From: an uncultured Gemmatimonadota bacterium
GTDB lineage: Bacteria > Gemmatimonadota > Gemmatimonadetes > Gemmatimonadales > Gemmatimonadaceae
NCBI GenBank assembly: GCA_946887155.1
Contig: CAMPKM010000039.1
Span: 1 to 13,112, forward strand
DNA: 13,112 nucleotides
Reading direction: 5' to 3'
In this document: positions 1-5,925 of the stretch, piece after piece
Layout of the letters: each line of letters starts with the position of its first letter
Numbering within the stretch: the stretch's first letter is position 1
Notes under the pieces: model-generated
The model's database searches: none
The model's input: the letters and a program-made list of their open reading frames with translations, nothing else
Told to the model about the DNA's origin: nothing
Position numbers and translations under genes: made by a program

Positions 1-383
1 GTATCCGCGGCATTCCCCCTGCGAAGAATGATCTGGGTGTTGGCTGCCCCGAAGCCCATGCCGCTCGGCGCGAAGGCGATGGAATCGCGGCTCGTAGACA
101 TGCTGACGCCGTGGACCTCGTGGAGTGGGCGGTGCTCGATGGTGTCGATTCCGGACACCACCGAGATGATCGCGCCGGCGGTGTCGAGGTGAACGGCCGT
201 CAATGTTGCCCGCCTCAGCGCGGCATGCCGTGCCGTAGCCAGCAGCGACATCGCTGACGACGTGGCGGCATCGACCGCGACCCGGTCTCGATAGGCGGAA
301 AATCGCGGGAAGGTCAGGCTGGCCATGAGCCCGAGGATGCTGATGGTGACGCCGACTTCGATGAGTGTGGTGCCGCTTCGCAT
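1..383 (-). CDS. GspH/FimT-type pseudopilin (prepilin-like protein), 3' end outside window
   Basis: Reading the minus strand from the ATG at 383-381 gives an open frame of 127 codons to the window edge. It opens with M-R-S-G followed by TTLIEVGVTISILGLMASL, a class III prepilin signal: a short basic leader, cleavage after Gly4, Glu at mature position 5, then a hydrophobic helix that serves as membrane anchor and assembly domain. A prepilin peptidase would cut after the Gly and N-methylate the new end. The rest (DRVAVDAATSSAMSLLATAR, then beta-rich sequence ending in FAPSGMGFG) fits the GspH/FimT minor pseudopilin layout of type II secretion or type IV pilus systems. GGAGG lies 5 bases before the ATG, which fixes the start. 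The partner secretion genes would lie beyond position 1. The gene is divergent from the lipoprotein gene at 549. The family call is secure; pilus versus secretion role cannot be decided. Confidence 0.85.
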   Translation of the reverse strand, partial: MRSGTTLIEVGVTISILGLMASLTFPRFSAYRDRVAVDAATSSAMSLLATARHAALRRATLTAVHLDTAGAIISVVSGIDTIEHRPLHEVHGVSMSTSRDSIAFAPSGMGFGAANTQIILRRGNAAD

Positions 384-402
384 GGAGCCTCCGTGGGAGC
401 GC

Positions 403-420
403 CACGATAGCACCATCGTG
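403..420. repeat. Short perfect inverted repeat upstream of the pseudopilin gene
   Basis: CACGAT (403-408) and ATCGTG (415-420) form a perfect 6-bp inverted repeat around a 6-base loop, 20 bases upstream of the pseudopilin start on the minus strand. It could be an operator or a 5'-UTR hairpin. No convincing promoter was found in the 384-548 divergent gap, so a role is only a guess. Confidence 0.2.
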
Positions 421-548
421 CGGGCCGCCCTTCATCATCACAACGCGGGTCCGATCAAATACCCGCAGACCGGCCTCGGCACTCGCCCTCGCCGTTTCGC
501 TTTCGTAATGTGCAAGTCAGCCCAACACTTCAACTGGATGCCTTACGC

Positions 549-788
549 ATGCTGAAGCGACTCCTCGTATTCGCACTGATGGTGACGGCTGTGTCCTGCC
601 TCCCGCCCACGGAAAGTGACTTTCAGATGGCCCAGACCATCAATGACATGAGCGACGCCGTGAATGAAGTCAGGCTGCTCTCCTACGAACTGCAGGATCG
701 GGTCGACTCGCTCACGATGGTGGTCGCACGGCGAGATTCGGTTGTGCGTCAACTGGCGAACCTGGCCGGGGTGCCGTTCCCGCCGTGA
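549..788 (+). CDS. Small coiled-coil lipoprotein, hypothetical
   Basis: The 79-residue product starts MLKRLLVFALMVTAVSC: two basic residues, a hydrophobic stretch and a lipobox-like A-V-S-C, so Cys17 would be the lipidated N-terminus after signal peptidase II. The mature ~63 residues form an amphipathic, heptad-like helix (MAQTINDMSDAVNEVRLLSYELQDRV and onward) and end in GVPFPP. This resembles small Lpp-like or YbgF-N-terminus-like coiled-coil lipoproteins, but no named family is recognised. An in-frame GTG at 510 would add 13 residues ahead of the signal peptide; the ATG at 549 is preferred because it puts the basic n-region at the N-terminus. No strong Shine-Dalgarno sequence precedes either start. 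It lies 47 bases upstream of the SelW-like gene on the same strand. Confidence 0.65.
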   Translation: MLKRLLVFALMVTAVSCLPPTESDFQMAQTINDMSDAVNEVRLLSYELQDRVDSLTMVVARRDSVVRQLANLAGVPFPP

Positions 789-835
789 GCCCGAAGGCTT
801 AGTGTTAACGGATCTCAGAGCCACAACGAGGATTC

Positions 836-1057
836 ATGCACATAACGATTCGCTACTGCGTCGTTTGAAACTACGAACCACGGGCCACCGGTCTGGCGGC
901 CGAGATTCGTGAGGCGTATCCCGAAGCAACCGTCCAATTGCTGGAGGGGAGCGGTGGCGTTTTCGAAGTGGCACGAGATGGCGTCCTGGTCTTCTCCAAG
1001 CGCGCCCTGCGGCGTCATGCCAATCCTGGCGAGGTCGTCCGGCTGCTGGCTCCCTGA
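836..1057 (+). CDS. SelW/Rdx-family selenoprotein candidate (CVVU motif, in-frame TGA = Sec11)
   Basis: From the ATG at 836 (GAGG at 828-831, 4 bases upstream) the frame reads MHITIRYCVV, then TGA at 866-868, then NYEPRATGLAAEIREAYPEA and on to a TGA stop at 1055-1057. Reading the first TGA as selenocysteine gives 73 residues. Bacterial SelW/SelT/Rdx thioredoxin-fold redox proteins carry a CxxC or CxxU motif after the first beta strand (typically YCxxCxYxPRA) and a later GxGGVFEV...DGxLVxSK block. Both are here: C8-V-V-U11 with N-Y-E-P-R-A, and EGSGGVFEVARDGVLVFSKR. The TGA sits exactly where the family has its redox Cys or Sec. A SECIS-like hairpin begins 3 bases after the TGA. The protein is likely a cytosolic thiol/selenol oxidoreductase of unknown substrate. 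pfk starts 12 bases downstream, so the two may be cotranscribed. The alternative is a Cys-to-stop mutation or a sequencing error; the hairpin and the intact downstream frame argue against this. Confidence 0.82.
872..911 (+). promoter_or_regulatory. Putative bacterial SECIS element for Sec insertion at the 866-868 UGA
   Basis: Bacterial SECIS hairpins lie in the coding region just 3' of the UGA and bind SelB. Here the lower stem is TACGAA (872-877) with TTCGTG (906-911), six pairs including one G-U. An internal loop follows (878-882 against 902-905). The upper stem is GGCCACC (883-889) with GGCGGCC (895-901), six pairs and one A-C mismatch. The apical loop is GGTCT (890-894), 21 bases after the UGA. 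The GGUCU loop and its spacing closely resemble the E. coli fdhF SECIS, whose loop also contains GGUCU about 18 bases after its UGA. The pairing was read by eye and not folded. Confidence 0.7.
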
Positions 1058-1069
1058 CGCGACCGCCTG

Positions 1070-2149
1070 ATGCGGATCGCGATTTCCACGGGAGGCGGCG
1101 ACGCCCCGGGCCTGAACGCCGTCATCAGGTCTGCCGTGCTCTCGGCGCTGAATCGCGGCTGGGAAGTGCTCGGTATCTGCCGAGGTTACTACGGCCTGCT
1201 CGGCGAAGACGAAATCATCCCGCTTACGAAAGAGGCGGTCCGCGGCATTGCCCACATGGGCGGGACCATCCTGCGCACCACGAATCGCGGGAACCCGTTC
1301 GACTTTCCGGTCCTCCAACCGGATGGCACGTACGCGATGGAGGATCGATCCGGCGAAGTCATCGACAACGCGAAGAACCTCGGGATCGAGGCCGTGATCT
1401 CGATCGGTGGCGACGGATCGCTCTCTATCGCCCAGCGATTTTTCGAACGCGGGATGCGGATCGTCGGTGTTCCGAAGACCATCGACAACGACGTCAGCGG
1501 CACCATAACGACGTTCGGATTCGACACGGCCGTCACGACGGCGATCGAGGCGATCGACAAGCTGCACACGACTGCCGAATCCCACGATCGCGTCATCGTG
1601 CTCGAGGTCATGGGCCGGCACGCTGGATTCATCGCGCTGCACTCGGGGCTCGCCGGTACAGCCGACGTCATCCTGATTCCGGAAATTCCATACGACCTGG
1701 GCAAGGTGTGCGAGAAAATCATGGCCCGGAATCGTGCCGGTCGTCACTTCTCGATCGTCGTGGTGGCAGAAGGCGCCTATCCGCGTGGCGGCAAGGAGTC
1801 GATCATTGGAGAATCGCTGCCCGGTGAAAGCCGGCGCGTCGGTGGCATCGCAAGCCGCATCGCGTATGACATCGAGCAGATGACAGGGAAGGAGTCGCGC
1901 TCGCTCGTCCTGGGCCACCTGCAGCGTGGTGGGATGCCGACCGGCTACGACCGTCTGCTGGGGGCGCGTTTCGGGGGTGCGTCCGTGGAAGCGATCGAAC
2001 AGGGAAAATGGGGGCACATGGTTGCCTTGCAATCGCCACATATCGTGACGATCCCGTTCACCGAAGCGCTGGCGCAACCGCGCCGCGTGGACCCGGACCA
2101 CGACATCGTGCGGACGGCCCGGGCGACGGGGATTTCGTTCGGTGACTGA
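1070..2149 (+). CDS. pfkA: 6-phosphofructokinase, PfkA family (group III-like)
   Basis: The enzyme phosphorylates fructose 6-phosphate to fructose 1,6-bisphosphate, the committed step of glycolysis, in the cytosol. The 359-residue product begins MRIAISTGGGDAPGLNAVIR, the phosphoryl-donor loop of the family. Other landmarks are GGDGS at 113-117, PKTIDND at 135-141 (catalytic Asp within TIDND), MGRHAG at 171-176 (substrate loop), and a C-terminal half with VVAEGAYPRGG and LGHLQRGGMPTGYDR. Gly116, equivalent to E. coli Gly104, predicts ATP use. Lys136, where E. coli has Gly124, is typical of PPi-dependent enzymes. The Gly plus Lys pair is seen in group III (mixed-substrate) PFKs, so the donor is not settled; ATP is more likely. 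There is no clear ribosome site; the start lies 12 bases after the SelW-like stop, which suggests coupling to that gene. The symbol denotes the family and is not an assigned orthologue. Confidence 0.92.
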   Translation: MRIAISTGGGDAPGLNAVIRSAVLSALNRGWEVLGICRGYYGLLGEDEIIPLTKEAVRGIAHMGGTILRTTNRGNPFDFPVLQPDGTYAMEDRSGEVIDNAKNLGIEAVISIGGDGSLSIAQRFFERGMRIVGVPKTIDNDVSGTITTFGFDTAVTTAIEAIDKLHTTAESHDRVIVLEVMGRHAGFIALHSGLAGTADVILIPEIPYDLGKVCEKIMARNRAGRHFSIVVVAEGAYPRGGKESIIGESLPGESRRVGGIASRIAYDIEQMTGKESRSLVLGHLQRGGMPTGYDRLLGARFGGASVEAIEQGKWGHMVALQSPHIVTIPFTEALAQPRRVDPDHDIVRTARATGISFGD

Positions 2150-2216
2150 GGTACAGGTGCCGCAAGGCAGGTGCTGTGGAGAGGCACCTCGATTCGCGAC
2201 AGGGGTACGGCTTCTG

Positions 2217-2570
2217 GTGACGAAATTGCCGCGCTTGCTGATTCTGCTTGCCTGTGTGACCGCCGTGGAGGTGGGGGCTCAGTCGCTCTCGCCAGCCAGG
2301 GCAAAGACGAAGGAGCAGCCCGCGGAAAAGGCTCGTCGAGAGCCGTCGATCCCGAAGCGATACGTGCCTCCCGCGGGGATGTGCCGGATCTGGGTCGACA
2401 ACGTGCCGTCGGGCCGCCAACCTGCGCCAACGGATTGCACGACCGCTATCCGCAACCGGCCGCCTAACGCCCGGGTGGTGTTCGGGCCCGGCCGTAAAAC
2501 CGACGACAAGAACGCCCCTCCGGTCCGCGCCAGGCCGGACACCACGCCCAAACGCAAGCCACCAGCCTGA
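2217..2570 (+). CDS. Small secreted protein with Cys-containing CRIW motif, hypothetical
   Basis: The open frame extends back to 2142, overlapping pfk, but the GTG at 2217 gives a clean signal peptide: MTKLPRLLILLACVTAVEVGA, with cleavage predicted after V-G-A (residue 21). The mature ~96 residues are Lys/Arg/Pro-rich and probably disordered. The exception is a central segment, YVPPAGMCRIWVDNVPSGRQ with PAPTDC, where Cys56 and Cys74 could form a disulfide. I recall similar P-P-x-G-x-C-R-x-W segments in small exported proteins of several phyla but cannot name a family or function. The tail (RPDTTPKRKPPA) is basic and low-complexity. The gene follows pfk by 67 bases and ends 10 bases before the repeat palindrome, which may terminate its transcript. 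AGGGG lies 11 bases before the GTG, which is a weak spacing. The CDS is moderately sure; the function is unknown. Confidence 0.6.
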   Translation: MTKLPRLLILLACVTAVEVGAQSLSPARAKTKEQPAEKARREPSIPKRYVPPAGMCRIWVDNVPSGRQPAPTDCTTAIRNRPPNARVVFGPGRKTDDKNAPPVRARPDTTPKRKPPA

Positions 2571-2580
2571 GCGCCCGCGA

Positions 2581-2730
2581 AACGGGGTCAGACGCCATTT
2601 CAAAAAAACGGGGTCAGACGCCATTTCAAAAAAACGGGGTCAGACGCCATTTTCGACCGGTCTTCCCTAAGGGAGACATGACGAAAATGGCGTCTGACCC
2701 CGTTTTTTTGAAATGGCGTCTGACCCCGTT
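2581..2730. repeat. Five copies of a 20-bp repeat at 26-bp period, three direct and two inverted
   Basis: The unit AACGGGGTCAGACGCCATTT occurs at 2581-2600, 2607-2626 and 2633-2652. Its reverse complement occurs at 2685-2704 and 2711-2730. Adjacent copies on each side are separated by an identical 6-base spacer (CAAAAA, or its complement). The unit core GGGGTCAGACGCC is an odd-length near-palindrome with one mismatched pair. Words of this GGGGTCAGAC type are familiar to me from REP-like intergenic repeats in several phyla, often linked to REP-associated tyrosine transposases. No transposase is in this window, so the link is by analogy only. Confidence 0.93.
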
Positions 2731-2732
2731 TT
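2605..2732. repeat. 51-bp perfect inverted repeat (cruciform-capable palindrome)
   Basis: The left arm, 2605-2655, is the exact reverse complement of the right arm, 2682-2732, with a 26-base centre (2656-2681). The centre contains its own small hairpin: GTCT and CCC (2660-2667, one bulged T) pair with GGGAGAC (2671-2677) around TAA. This makes a very stable RNA hairpin or DNA cruciform. Palindromes of this size are prone to assembly error and to deletion in cloning. Confidence 0.93.
2628..2709. terminator. Probable bidirectional intrinsic terminator formed by the inner repeats
   Basis: On the plus strand, repeat 2633-2655 pairs with 2682-2704 and is followed directly by T residues through 2709 (seven Ts from 2703). 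The minus-strand transcript has the mirror arrangement, with its U-run from bases 2634-2628. A long GC-containing stem followed by a U-run is the intrinsic terminator pattern. It would end the pfk/secreted-protein transcript. It also means that helicase transcription should start downstream of it or read through it. Confidence 0.5.
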
Positions 2733-3843
2733 GCGAACTGTTCAGGACAGGAGCCTTCCGCCCGATCACGAGGCGTTTGTCGCTGCCGAACCAACCACGG
2801 GACGCGTCATCGTCATCGCGCCGACGCGCGCCGCTTGCGAAACGATCGAGCTGGCGCTTGGCCTCCACATCGACACCCTGCTCGAACGCGAACATGGCGA
2901 GGAGATCAGGAACCTCGCCCGCGGCGGCAAGGGATTCGGGATCGTCGCGGGCACCGGCACTGGAAAGACGCTGGCCATCCGGCCCATCGCCGAGCAGATC
3001 CTTCGCACCACGTCGCTCCGCGTCGGTGTGGTCAACCGGGAGCGGGAGGCCACGCCGGAGACGCCCACCTGGAACGTGATCATCGTAACGACCGGCATTG
3101 CGCGGCGGTGGTTCGAAGAAGGCGACATCCTGTCGAACGACACTCTGCTCGTCGACGAGATCCACCAGACGTCCGCCGAGCTCGAACTGTGCCTCGCGTT
3201 AGGCAAGCGAGCAGGCTGCCGGTTCATCTGGCTCTCGGCCACGGTCGACCCCACCTTCTACCGGAACTACCTGAATTCCGCGGCAGTGCTGCGCACGTTC
3301 GCGTTCGACCCCGAGCGCGCCGCAACGGTAAAAGTCATCAACGAAAAGCCCGACCGGTTCCTCAGCGACCGGTTCCTGCAGCAGGTCGTGAAGCAGCGCC
3401 GCGGCGTCGGCGTCTTCCTGCCGACGCGCGCGGGTGTCGAGGCGGCGGCGACGCTGGTTGGCGAACGCTTCCCCCGGATCCATTCGGCGTTCTACCATGG
3501 CGGTGAGCCGATCCGCATCATCCGCCCGTTCCTCGAAGATGGCGCGCCGCGGCCGTACGTGCTGGCGATGACAGCGGCAGGCCAGAGCGCGCTGAACGTG
3601 AAGGGGCTCGATACCGTCGTGATCGACGACACGCGTTTCTCGAACGTCGTCGAGCGCGGCAAGAACGTCCTGACGCGCACCCACCTGGGCGCCAACGAGA
3701 TCCGCAGATGGCCGGCCGGGTGCACGGACGCGTCGAGGGTGGCCAGGTGTTCATCCTCAGCGACCGCGACCTGGTGTTCCACGAGCTGGAGCCGACCGCG
3801 CCCGAGTTCCAGCTGGCCGGCGATTCCGAACGCGTGGCAATGA
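2713..3843 (+). CDS. DEAH-type ATP-dependent helicase, N-terminal part (frameshifted)
   Basis: The encoded part is the ATPase half of a superfamily 2 helicase of HrpA/HrpB type: Walker A GTGTGKT at 80-86, motif II DEIH at 148-151, motif III SAT at 175-177, then a second RecA-like lobe with GVFLPTRAGVE and a motif V-like TAAGQSALNVKGLDTVVI. Homology stops at about 3705, just before motif VI. From there this frame yields RRWPAGCTDASRV, which looks like out-of-frame sequence to the stop at 3843, while motif VI (QMAGRVHGR) continues in the next frame at 3705-3731. Restoring one C in the CGCAG at 3703-3707 joins the two parts into one protein of about 895 residues. The ATG lies inside the last repeat copy, so MASDPV is repeat-encoded. 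No ribosome site is seen; a TTG at 2731 is the only nearby alternative. It is either a frameshifted gene or a sequencing error. Confidence 0.8.
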   Translation: MASDPVLRTVQDRSLPPDHEAFVAAEPTTGRVIVIAPTRAACETIELALGLHIDTLLEREHGEEIRNLARGGKGFGIVAGTGTGKTLAIRPIAEQILRTTSLRVGVVNREREATPETPTWNVIIVTTGIARRWFEEGDILSNDTLLVDEIHQTSAELELCLALGKRAGCRFIWLSATVDPTFYRNYLNSAAVLRTFAFDPERAATVKVINEKPDRFLSDRFLQQVVKQRRGVGVFLPTRAGVEAAATLVGERFPRIHSAFYHGGEPIRIIRPFLEDGAPRPYVLAMTAAGQSALNVKGLDTVVIDDTRFSNVVERGKNVLTRTHLGANEIRRWPAGCTDASRVARCSSSATATWCSTSWSRPRPSSSWPAIPNAWQ

Positions 3844-5399
3844 CCTGTGCGGCGTTAGGCGTCCGCGCCGACGAGCTCGAGTTGCCCGTCCCCCTCGATC
3901 GCATCGCCTACCGGCGGGCACTGGCCGAGCTCGAATCACGCGGCATCGTCGAGAACGGGCGCCTGACGAAATACGGCAAGCTGGTCGAGGCGACACCGGT
4001 CGACCGTCCGTGGGCCGAACTGCTCGTCCAGGCGGACGATGCGCTGGTGCCCGCGCTGGCGGTGATGGCCTCGGCGGAATCGCTGCACCGGATGACGCGC
4101 GAGGATCGCAACCTCGAGGGGTTGATCGTCCAGGGGAGCGATCACCTCACTGCCTACAACGTCTACGCCGAGGCGATGGCGAAAAACGGATACATCGGGG
4201 AGGTGTACGGACTGCCGCGCCACCTGTTCGATGAAGAATCGATCGAGCGGTGGGCGGAGCGTCGCGGTGTGCTGATCAAGGCGATCGAGGACACGGCGCT
4301 GGCCATGGCGAGTGTGTGCCGGAGTCTCGACGTCGCCCTGCCGAAAACGCTGCCGATGAGCAGCGAGGCCATGCGCCGCTCGTTCTGCGATCTCGTCGCG
4401 CGGGTCATGCCGTTCGATCTCGTTATCGATGAGGAAACGGCGGATGGCCAGGAAGCGCGCGTCTCCAAGACGAGTGTCTGCGGTTCGTGGGGGGCGATCA
4501 CCGGAACGTTGCGCTACTTCGCGGACCGGTTCGGAATCCCCCGCGCCAGCATCGAGGGGACGCAGCTGCCCATGGGACTCGTCAGGCGGTACGCGACGAC
4601 GAGCGGTGGCAGCCTGGAGGTAGGAACGTCGGGATCGCGCGACACGCTCATCGTCTCGCAGCGCGTGACGTACCAAGGCTTCGAGCTCGAACGCGACACG
4701 GAAACGCTGAACGACTTTCCGGATGGAAGAGAAGCCGAGGCACGCCAGACGCTGGCGTCTGCCCTGGCCAGCGGCGAGGCTCGACACCCGGCGGTGCGCC
4801 GCAACCGGCGGGCGATCGACGAAATGCGCGAGCTGTACCGCCGCTCGGGCGGACTCACCCCTCGACTGAACCAGGCAGATCTGACCGCGCGCTACATGGA
4901 GCTGCTCGCCAACGTCGATTCGATGGACCAGTTCCACTCGATCCCGCTCAAGCTGGACCTCTGGCCCCTGATCAGTCCCGCTGACCGCGAGCGGCTGCTG
5001 GCGCTACCCTCAGCGGTCGAGGTTCGCGGCAAGTGGATCGACGTCGACTATGATCTCGAGCAGCAATCACGGACGGAGGAAGGCGCCGCCCGTGATGCCA
5101 GCGAGCAGCAGGTGGCTGTCGCGCGACTGCGGCTGCCGGAAAAAATGGCCCGGAGCCTGGCCGACGAAGAGTTGCCCGAGCTGGACCGGCCACTTCGGTT
5201 CGTCGTGCTGAGAGGTCCGCGTGGTGCAGTCCGTGCTTCTTCGCTGGCCGAGCTGCAGGAAATCCTGGCTCGCCCGTGGTCGCCCGACGAGCCATTCGAG
5301 GAGCGGCCGCGGCGGAAAAAGCATCGTGGTGCGACGCGGCAGGAGAACCGGCGCCCCGGTCGCGGGCGGCGCGACGACCGCAAGCGGCGCCGTCGTTAG
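3708..5399 (+). CDS. DEAH-type helicase, C-terminal part with HA2-like domain and basic tail
   Basis: This 563-residue frame continues the helicase at 2713. MAGRVHGRVEGGQVFILSD carries the Gly and Arg residues of motif VI (QxxGRxxR, the Q encoded just before this ATG), where the arginines contact ATP. A winged-helix/HA2-like region follows (YRRALAELESRGIVENGRLT, then YGKLVEATP), as in HrpA/HrpB-type RNA helicases. A long C-terminal region of unrecognised fold runs to about residue 530. The end is a strongly basic tail (RRKKHRGATRQ to KRRRR) likely to bind RNA. The ATG at 3708 lies within motif VI and is probably not a natural start, unless translation restarts there. RNA unwinding, in rRNA processing or mRNA turnover, is the likely role of the intact protein. 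The TAG stop overlaps the stop of the convergent GNAT gene. Confidence 0.8.
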   Translation: MAGRVHGRVEGGQVFILSDRDLVFHELEPTAPEFQLAGDSERVAMTCAALGVRADELELPVPLDRIAYRRALAELESRGIVENGRLTKYGKLVEATPVDRPWAELLVQADDALVPALAVMASAESLHRMTREDRNLEGLIVQGSDHLTAYNVYAEAMAKNGYIGEVYGLPRHLFDEESIERWAERRGVLIKAIEDTALAMASVCRSLDVALPKTLPMSSEAMRRSFCDLVARVMPFDLVIDEETADGQEARVSKTSVCGSWGAITGTLRYFADRFGIPRASIEGTQLPMGLVRRYATTSGGSLEVGTSGSRDTLIVSQRVTYQGFELERDTETLNDFPDGREAEARQTLASALASGEARHPAVRRNRRAIDEMRELYRRSGGLTPRLNQADLTARYMELLANVDSMDQFHSIPLKLDLWPLISPADRERLLALPSAVEVRGKWIDVDYDLEQQSRTEEGAARDASEQQVAVARLRLPEKMARSLADEELPELDRPLRFVVLRGPRGAVRASSLAELQEILARPWSPDEPFEERPRRKKHRGATRQENRRPGRGRRDDRKRRRR

Positions 5400-5914
5400 G
5401 GTTCCGGCACGTCCACCGTGTACCGTTCAGTGTGCGTGACCGCGAAGCCCCGTGCGAGATAATTCGGCAGCGCTGCCGGGTGATCGAGGGTGCAGGTATG
5501 GAGCCAGACTCTGGAGGGAGCGGGGTTCAGGCCCCAGGCTTCAGTGACGGCGGCGGTGAGCAGTGCCCGCCCGAGGCCACGACCAATTCCGGCCGGCATC
5601 AGGCCGAAGTACGCGATCTCCACCGAGCCGTCCGGTTGTCTCGCGAGCTCGAAGAATCCGCGCGGGGCAGTTCCTTCACGCAGGACCCACACCGAAATCT
5701 CGGGGCGAGCGAGGTGGGCCCGAATCTGGTCGTCGGTCCAGGGCAGCCTATCGCGCCAGTGATGACTCGAGCCTACGCCCGCATACAGCTCGCGATACAG
5801 GTCGGGATCGCTCTCATGCTTCACGGCAAAGTCTTTCGGCAGGCTGGCGCGGCCGGTCAGGGTACCGGGCGACTTCATCACGAGGTATGTGCGGACGACG
5901 GCAACGGTTGCCAC
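5396..5914 (-). CDS. GNAT-family N-acetyltransferase
   Basis: The enzyme would transfer an acetyl group from acetyl-CoA to an amine; the substrate is unknown. The 172-residue product has the GNAT fold order: HHWRDRLPWTDDQIRAHL in the variable N-terminal half, beta strand 4 SVEIAYFGLMP, the acetyl-CoA pyrophosphate loop GIGRGLGRA at 109-117, and motif B HTCTLDHPAALPNYLARGF at 139-157. The YFGLMP...HTCTLDHPAA layout matches a conserved uncharacterised GNAT subfamily. The start is GTG at 5914; an ATG 12 codons later is possible, but TYLVMKSP ahead of it looks like the conserved start of this subfamily. It lies 11 bases downstream of the CGNR gene, so the two form an operon. Its TAA stop shares bases with the TAG of the helicase. 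Confidence 0.88.
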   Translation of the reverse strand: MATVAVVRTYLVMKSPGTLTGRASLPKDFAVKHESDPDLYRELYAGVGSSHHWRDRLPWTDDQIRAHLARPEISVWVLREGTAPRGFFELARQPDGSVEIAYFGLMPAGIGRGLGRALLTAAVTEAWGLNPAPSRVWLHTCTLDHPAALPNYLARGFAVTHTERYTVDVPEP

Positions 5915-5925
5915 TGTCCCGATCC

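Noticed and set aside
325..555. 76-codon plus-strand open frame over the pseudopilin start
   Set aside because: It overlaps the pseudopilin coding start and the lipoprotein start, which have clear signals on their own strands.
866..868. The TGA read as an ordinary stop, making 836-868 a spurious 10-codon frame
   Set aside because: The downstream frame keeps SelW/Rdx family sequence and a SECIS-like hairpin follows; a Sec codon explains the data better.
664..912. Plus-strand open frame overlapping the lipoprotein and the SelW-like gene
   Set aside because: It is an out-of-frame translation with basic, low-complexity content; the lipoprotein and the Sec gene explain the region.
815..2101. Long minus-strand open frame opposite pfk
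   Set aside because: It is the antisense shadow of pfk and the SelW-like gene; its translation is His/Arg/Asp-rich with no domain.
2581..2730. CRISPR array
   Set aside because: The spacers are an identical 6-base CAAAAA and copies occur in both orientations; this is a REP-like repeat.
3695..3720. Programmed -1 ribosomal frameshift in the helicase
   Set aside because: No X-XXY-YYZ slippery heptamer is present at CGC-AGA; a simple base loss or sequencing error is more likely.
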